From assembly GCA_025200525.1 (NCBI GenBank), contig CM045768.1, positions 50,352,925 to 50,416,924 of the forward strand: DNA of 64,000 nucleotides, given 5' to 3'. The stretch comes from Camellia lanceoleosa. Its lineage: Eukaryota > Streptophyta > Magnoliopsida > Ericales > Theaceae. The position numbers and the translations under genes were made by a program. Under the pieces are notes generated by a model. The model was given only the letters and a program-made list of their open reading frames with translations. It had not been told where the DNA came from and did no database searches. Shown here piece after piece: positions 57,470 to 64,000 of the stretch (positions are counted from its first letter, which is position 1; each line of letters opens with the position of its first letter).

Positions 57470-58730
57470 TAAATTGGCATGTCCAGTGGGACCATTCAAA
57501 CTTGGAGTGATAATGGTAAAGAAACAGACTTCAGCAAGTACATTTACATCTTGTCAACCCATGGATGCAAACTGTCAATGGAGTAGCAGTGTTCCCATGG
57601 ACACAGATTATCTACCTCATATTCTGAAAATTGGCAATGTTATGATGGTGATTCTATTGCTTATTGCCAACATAATGGCATGACAAATGATGTGAAAAAA
57701 ATGATTTGGCATTGTGATGATGAAATTTATTCGTACGGGAGTGAAATCTTGGCCTTAAAAGAAAAAATTAATTCTCTTTATAGGCAAAGATTTCAAATAA
57801 TTTCGTTATTTCCGCATTATTTTACACAGAGATTTGAATTGCTGTGATGAAAAAATTCATCGATTTAAAGGGCAAATTTTTCTAATTGATGAAGAAATTC
57901 GACATTGGAAGAAAAAAATTAGAAAATATAATGGCCAATGAAAAATTAAAATATGAAAATAATGTGGTTAATACATATATTTTTGAAGAGTCAATCATTC
58001 ATGAAGAGCCAAGGTATGTGGCTTGAAGGGTTAGCACACCAAGTTATGAAAATTATATGACTTTGGAAAAATTTTATAGGCCATTAATGTCTAAAATTAA
58101 AAAACAATCCCTTCTCTCAAAAAATATTGAGAACTCTGATGGTAAAAGTTCACTTGGGGGGCATGATGTTTTGCCAAACGTAGCAAAAAGTGACAAGCCA
58201 TTAATGGCTAAAAAAATAAGAACAGCCCCTTCTCTCAAAGAATGTTAAAAAATCATCTGAAAATTATAAACCCACGTTTATTAAACATGAATTTTTCGAC
58301 GTTGTTCAAAGTGTCAAAATTTATGAATCTTTCATAACATTCAATTATGTGAGTTTTAGGATTCAACATCCACTTTGGATTTGTGGATTACATTAAAAAT
58401 TAATTTTCATGACATAGTTTGAAAAACATCAATGGTTGAACAATGTTATATGCAATGAATTCTCTTTAATTAGCCAAAATATTGCTAACATAGACTTGTT
58501 TTATTTTAAAAATAAGGGATGTGACTTTTTGTTATATTAGTCCACAGAGCCAAAGATGAAATATTTACAAATCGACAGCGATAGATTAAAAAAATACTAT
58601 GAGTGTAATATAACTTTTCAAGAATTTAAATTATTTGCACAATAACATATTTTTTGTCGATTGTGGTAAACTGCCTTATAAATCATTTAATTGGATTTCA
58701 TTCTTCAATCCAATTAAATGAAAGGGGCAT

Positions 58731-59228
58731 TGTTTGCATCACGTTTTATTTTTCTGTCGATTGTGGCCTATTAATTATGGCCAAGTTTGATTATGATCTA
58801 TCGATTGAAATCATAAACTATTTTCAAAGAATAACCTTAACCACATTTGTTTTTATTATTTTTATTTATGTCGACAGGCATGCTAATGTGGCATGATAAA
58901 TGTGTTAAGGATGTGGCATGATGACATGTTAAATGAAGAGTTAGAAGATTAGCAATTGAGCAATTTAAAAGTTAGTTGTTGAGATCAAGGAGCCAATATC
59001 AAATCAAGAATCAAACAAAATGATTCCTATCAAAGTTGGGATTTGTATCATGTTGAGAAAATCATAGACTTATTGAGGAAATTGTTATGGGTTTAAGTTA
59101 TCTCTTTCTCTCATGTGACTGAGCTTATAAATAGGTCAAGAGATATATAAAGAGATCATTCAACAACCATCAATCACACTCACAAAGAGTTCATTTAGGA
59201 GTTGTTTAACTTAGCATTGTTAAGAGTA
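58731..59228 (+). repeat. Right LTR of the LARD-like element, interrupted
   Basis: This direct repeat of 56744-57185 begins TGTTTGCATCACG, with a TATAAATAGG box near 59125. It stops at GTTAAGAGTA where the CACTA element begins. A ~20-bp GTGGCATGATAAATGTGTTAAG stretch makes it slightly longer than the left copy. Confidence 0.75.
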
Positions 59229-59700
59229 CACTACAAAAAAAACAGTTTTTTGCGACGGCAAAACGCCGTCGCTAATACCTCCGCACGCCGTCGCTAATAC
59301 CTTTTGCGACGGTAATTTGATTTTTTGCGACGGCAAGTGGGGGTCGCGAGAAAGGGGGTTGCAAAAGGTCTTTAGCAACGGTACGTGCCGTCGCCAATAG
59401 TGTTTGCGACGGGAGGGAACCATTTTTGCGACGGCATTTTTCTGTCGCCAATAAGTGGAAAAAATCTAAGTTTCTGCGACGGTAAAGTTTTTCCGTCGCT
59501 AAAATTGGTTTGTTGAGACGGCAGAGAACCGTCGCTAAAAGTCTCCTAAATGCATATAACTATTGCCGACGGCTAGGTGAGCCGTCGCTAAAGGTCTATG
59601 TCACAATTTCTTCCGAAAGTTTTTGCGACAGTACGTTGCCGTCGCAAAAGCTTCCTAGACCTGTTTTTGCGACGGGTGTTATGCCGTCTCAAAAAAAAAA
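59229..59700 (+). mobile_element. CACTA element left terminus
   Basis: CACTACAAAAAAAACAG opens the element. The preceding GTA (59226-59228) is the likely 3-bp target duplication. The next ~470 bp hold about a dozen GCGACGG / CCGTCGC motifs, many as inverted pairs such as GCGACGGCAAAACGCCGTCG, the subterminal transposase-binding array. The other end lies beyond 64000, and no transposase is visible. Confidence 0.85.
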
Positions 59701-60198
59701 AAAAAAAACCTGTTCCGAAATTATTAAAAAAATTTTAAAAACCTGTATTAAATGAAAAATAATTACAAAAAAATTCAAAAATTACATAATAATATAAATA
59801 CATACATAAACAAAAGTTGATAAATAATAAAAATTCATAATGTTGTTCCATTCATAATATTACATAAATAAAAATTATGCCATTACATAATGTCGCATAA
59901 TACATACATAATGTTGTTCACAAATTTAAATAACATAAATCAAAATCAACATCAAAATCAAAACCAAAAGTTTCGTCTTGATTCTTGCGTGGGTTACAAA
60001 AACAAAAGTTGGACACAATCTTTATACGCCCGCATTCCACAAGAAGCAAACTGCTACTCAGGAAATATCTGAAAAAAACAAGATAAAAATAATTAAAAAC
60101 CATATAATGCTGTTAATATTTTAATTACAGAAAAATATAAAAAAAAATTGACTACTATATAATTAGAAAGATAGTTAGTAAATAATTTTGACTAGACC
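59701..60198. other. AT-rich interior of the CACTA element
   Basis: A-rich text with TACATAA repeats (59780-59920) and a CAAAATCAACATCAAAATCA stretch. I see no gene. Confidence 0.4.
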
Positions 60199-63100
60199 GA
60201 AATCCGACTCTAACTCCCAAACCGGGAACCCGATTCAAGCCCTGTCTTCTCCCACAAGTCTCTCGTGCCTAGGACATCGTGTGTGCCAAGTTTCGTGCTC
60301 AACCGACGTCGTTTGGTGATTTTGGGGCCTTAACTCCTCGAATTCAAGTTTCTTAAGGAACTAGTTTGCCTAAAGTGAAATCCGGCTCTAACTCTCAAAC
60401 CGGAAACCCGATTCGAGCCCCGTCTTCTCCCACAACTCTATCGTGCCTAGGAGGTCGTGTGTGCCAAATTTCGTGCTCAACCGACGTCGTTTGGTGATTT
60501 TGGGGCATTAACTCCTCAAATTCAAGTTCCTTAAGGAACTAGTTTGCCTAAAGTGAAATCCGGCTCTAACTCCCAAACCGGGAACCCGATTCGAGCCCGT
60601 CTTCTCTCACAAGTCTATCGTGCCTAGGAGGTCGTGTGTGCCAAATTTCGTGCTCAACCGACGTCGTTTGGTGATTTTGGGGCATTAACTCCTCGAATTC
60701 AAGTTCCTTAAGGAACTAGTTTGCCTAAAGTGAAATCCGGCTCTAACTCCCAAACCGGGAACCCGATTCGAGCCCCGTCTTCTCTCACAAGTCTATCGTG
60801 CCTAGGAGGTCGTGTGTGCCAAATTTCGTGCTCAACCGACGTCATTTGGTGATTTTGGGGCCTTAACTCCTCGAATTCAAGTTCCTTAAGGAACTAGTTT
60901 GCCAAAAGTGAAATCTGACTCTAACTCCCAAACCGGGAACCCGATTCGAGCCCCGTCTTCTCTCACAAGTCTCTCGTGCCTAGGAGGTCATGTGTGCCAA
61001 GTTTCGTGCTCAACGGACGCGGTTTGGTAATTTTGGGGCCTTAACTCTCCGAATTCAAGTTTCTTAAAGAACTAGTTTGCCTAAAGTGAAATCCGGCTCT
61101 AACTCGCAAACCGAGAACCCGATTCGAGCCCCGTCTTCTCCCACAAGTCTCGCGTGCCTAGAAGGTCGTGTGTGCCAAGTTTTGTGCTCAACCGACGTCG
61201 TTTGGTGATTTTGGGGCATTAACTCCTCGAATTCAAGTTCCTTAAGGAACTAGTTTGCCTAAAGTGAAATCCGGCTCTAACTCCCAAACCGGGAACCCGA
61301 TTCGAGCCCCGTCTTCTCCCACAAGTCTCTCGTGCCTAGGAGGTCGTGTGTGCCAAGTTTCGTGCTCAACCGACGCTGCTTTGGTGATTTTGGGGCATTA
61401 ACTCCTCAATTCAAGTTCCTTAAGGAACTAGTTTGCCTAAAGTGAAATCGGCTCTAACTCCCAAACCGAACCCGATTCGAGCCCCGTCTTCTCTCACAAG
61501 TCTCTCGTGCCTAGGAGGTCGTGTGTGCCAAATTTCGTGCTCAACCGACGTCATTTGGTGATTTTGGGGCCTTAACTCCTCGAATTCAAGTTTCTTAAGG
61601 AATTAATTTGCCTAAAGTGAAATCCGGCTCTAACTCCCAAACCGGGAACCCGATTCGAGCCCCATCTTATCCCACAAGTCTCCCGTGCCTAGGAGGTCGT
61701 GTGTGCCAAGTTTCGTGCTCAACCAACGCGGTTTGGTAATTTTGGGGCCTTAACTCTCCGAATTCAAGTTTCTTAAGGAACTAGTTTGCCTAAAGTGAAA
61801 TCCGGCTCTAACTCTCAAACCGGGAACCCAATTCGAGCCCCGTCTTCTCTCACAAGTCTCTCATGCCTAGGAGGTCGTGTGTGCCAAGTTTCGTGCTCAA
61901 CCGACACGGTTTGGTAATTTTGGGGCCTTAACTCTCCGAATTCATGTTTCTTAAGGAACTAGTTTGCCTAAAGTGAAATCCGGCTCTAACTCCCAAACCG
62001 GGAACCCGATTCGAGCCCCGTCTTCTCCCACAAGTCTCTCGTGCTTAGGAGGTCGTGTGTACCAAGTTTTGTGCTCAACCGACGCGGTTTGATAATTTTG
62101 GGGCCTTAACTCCCCGAATTCAAGTTTCTTAAGGAACTAGTTTGCCTAAAGTGAAATCCGACTCTAACTCCCAAACCGGGAACCCGATTCGAGCCCCGTC
62201 TTCTCCCACAAGTCTCGCGTGCCTAGGAGGTCGTATGTGCCAAGTTTTGTGCTCAACCGACGTCGTTTGGGGATTTTGGGGCATTAACTCCTCGAATTCA
62301 AGTTCCTTAAGGAACTAGTTTGCCTAAAGTGAAATCCGGCTCTAACTCTCAAACCGGGAACCCGATTCGAGCCCCGTCTTCTCTCACAAGTCTATCGTGC
62401 CTAGGAGGTCGTGTGTGCCAAATTTCGTGCTCAACCGACGTCATTTGGTGATTTTGGGGCCTTAACTCCTCGAATTCAAGTTCCTTAAGGAACTAGTTTG
62501 CCTAAAATGAAATCCGGCTCTAACTCCCAAACCAGGAACCCGATTCGAGCCCCGTCTTCTCCCACAAGTCTCTTGTGCCTAGGAGGTCGTGTGTGCCAAG
62601 TTTCATGCTCAACCGACGCGGTTTGGTAATTTTGGGGCCTTAACTCTCCGAATTCAAGTTTCTTAAGGAACTAGTTTGCCTAAAGTGAAATCCGGCTCTA
62701 ACTCCCAAACCGGGAACCCGATTCGAGCCCCGTCTTCTCCCACAAGTCTCTCGTGCCTGGGAGGTCATGTGTGCCAAGTTCGTGCTCAACCGACGTCGTT
62801 TGGTGATTTTGGGGCATTAACTCCTCGAATTCAAGTTCCTTAAGGAACTAGTTTGCCTAAAGTGAAATCCGGCTCTAACTCCCAAACCGGGAACCCGATT
62901 CGAGTCCCGTCTTCTCCCACAAGTCTCTCGTGCCTAGGAGGTCGTGTGTGCCAAATTTCGTGCTCAACCGACGTCGTTTGGTGATTTTGGGGCATTAACT
63001 CCTTGAATTCAAGTTCCTTAAGGAACTAGTTTGCCTAAAGTGAAATCCGGCTCTAACTCTCAAACCGGGAACCCGATTCGAGCCCTGTCTTCTCTCATAA

Positions 63101-64000
63101 GTCTATCGTGCCTAGGAGGTCGTGTGTGCCAAATTTTGTGCTCAACCGACGTGATTTGATGATTTTGGGGCCTTAACTCCTCGAATTCAAGTTCCTTAAG
63201 GAACTAGTTTGCCTAAAGTAAAATCCGGCTCTAACTCCCAAACTGAGAACCCGATTCGAGCCCCGTCTTCTCCCACAAGTCTCTCGTGCCTAGGAGGTCG
63301 TGTGTGCCAAGTTTCGTGCTCAACCGACGTGGTTTGGTAATTTTGGGGCCTTAACTCTCCGAATTCAAGTTTCTTAATGAACTAGTTTGCCTAAAGTGAA
63401 ATCGGCTCTAACTCCCAAACCGAACCCGTTTCGAGCCCCCTCTTCTCCCACAAGTCTCTCGTGCCTAGGAGGTCGTGTGTGCCAAGTTTCGTGCTCAACC
63501 GACGTGGTTTGGTAATTTTGGGGCCTTAACTCTCCGAATTCAAGTTTCTTAATGAACTAGTTTGCCTAAAGTGAAATCCGGCTCTAACTCCCAAACCGGG
63601 AACCCGATTTGAGCCCCGTCTTCTCTAACAAGTCTCTCATGCCTAGGAGGTCGTGTGTGCCAAGTTTCGTGCTCAACCGACGCGGTTTGGTAATTTTGGG
63701 GCGTAAACCCCTGGAATACAAGTTACTAAAGGAACTAGTTTGCCTAAAGTGAAATCCGCTCTAACTCCCAAACCGAACCCGATTCGAGCCCCGTCTTTCT
63801 CCCACAAGTCTCTCGTGCCTAGGAGGTCGTGTGCCAAGTTTGTGCTCAACCGACGCGTTTGGTAATTTTGGGGCATTAACTCTCGAATTCAAGTTTCTTA
63901 AGGAACTAGTTTGCCTAAAGTGAAATCCGCTCTAACTCCCAAACCGAGAACCCGATTCGAGCCCCGCCTTTCTCCCACAAGTCTCTCGTGCCTAGGAGGT
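60199..64000 (+). repeat. 178-bp tandem satellite, about 21 copies, running off the window
   Basis: The start GAAATCC(G)GCTC recurs at 60199, 60377, 60555, 60732, 60910, 61088, 61266, 61444, 61619, 61797, 61975, 62153, 62331 and onward, a 175-178 bp period. Landmarks in each unit are CCCAAACCGGGAACCCGATT, TCGTGCCTAGGAGGTCGTGT, GTGCTCAACCGACG and an EcoRI site in CGAATTCAAGTT. Two variant groups are mixed: GTCGTTTGGTGATT with CTCCTCGAATTC, and GCGGTTTGGTAATT with CTCTCCGAATTC. All copies are in one orientation. Open frames across it (for example minus 63673-63876) are artefacts of repetition. Confidence 0.95.

Larger units (their letters stand above)
56744..59228 (+). mobile_element. LARD-like non-autonomous LTR element
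   Basis: Left LTR, a primer-site-like TTGGCATGTCCAGTGGGA (57474-57491), a 1.26 kb interior, a purine run GAAAGGGG (58720-58727), then the right LTR. The interior has only short frames; one (58057-58248, with FYRPLMSKIKKQSLLSKNIE) duplicates a PLM(S/A)K motif but is not a known gag. No polymerase is present. The element is interrupted at 59228 and its end is outside the window or deeper in the CACTA. Confidence 0.65.

Noticed and set aside
60199..64000. CRISPR-like regular repeats
   Set aside because: Units are contiguous 178-bp monomers without unique spacers in a eukaryotic sequence: a satellite.

Overview
The window is nuclear DNA of a flowering plant, most likely a eudicot. It is AT-rich, its genes are broken by introns with GT..AG borders, and most of the sequence is transposable elements of plant families: Ty1/copia and Ty3/gypsy LTR elements with tRNA-Met primer sites, CACTA, Mutator-like and hAT elements, and MITEs. 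I cannot name the species.

Only two genes look intact. The first (plus strand, coding exons 11238-16307, nine exons, 396 aa) is a Golgi GDP-sugar transporter closest to GONST2. The second (minus strand, coding exons 32880-29888, three exons, 513 aa) is an R2R3-MYB transcription factor of the MYB98/MYB115/MYB118 group. They have no evident functional link.

Layout. 1-1040: decayed LTR-like sequence. 1672-4395: exon pieces of four or more unrelated genes on one strand (O-fucosyltransferase, bHLH factor, an unknown gene, mitochondrial adrenodoxin reductase), ending at a CACTA terminus (5061). 5315-8990: a hAT MITE, a SINE-like sequence, two related MITEs, a Mutator-like element and a tandem repeat. 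9540-16750: the GONST2-like gene, with a 1.18 kb Mutator-like element in intron 4. 16753-19878: a non-autonomous gypsy element carrying gag and a protease remnant but no polymerase (TR-GAG type), minus strand. 20180-25590: a MITE-like repeat and a copia 5' remnant split by a 2.7 kb Mutator-like element made of a large inverted array of palindromic, GC-rich units. 25600-28480: MITEs, AT-rich tandem repeats and another Mutator-like element. 29888-33110: the MYB gene and its promoter. 35395-40206: a second same-strand series of captured exons (TON1, XYPPX/CYSTM-like, cytochrome P450 reductase, ABCC transporter, EF-hand protein) ending at another CACTA terminus (40873). 43608-54048: a decayed, nearly complete Ty1/copia element inserted in an older copia remnant and itself hit by a Mutator-like element. 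54519-55751: MITEs. 56744-59228: a LARD-like LTR element whose right LTR is broken by a CACTA element (59229 to beyond the window). That CACTA is followed by about 21 copies of a 178-bp satellite running off the end.

The most notable themes are the two chains of captured gene exons ending at CACTA termini, at least seven Mutator-like elements with 9-10 bp duplications of AT-rich targets, the palindromic array, and the satellite with a multi-monomer pattern. All calls were made by eye. No alignment, folding or database search was run.
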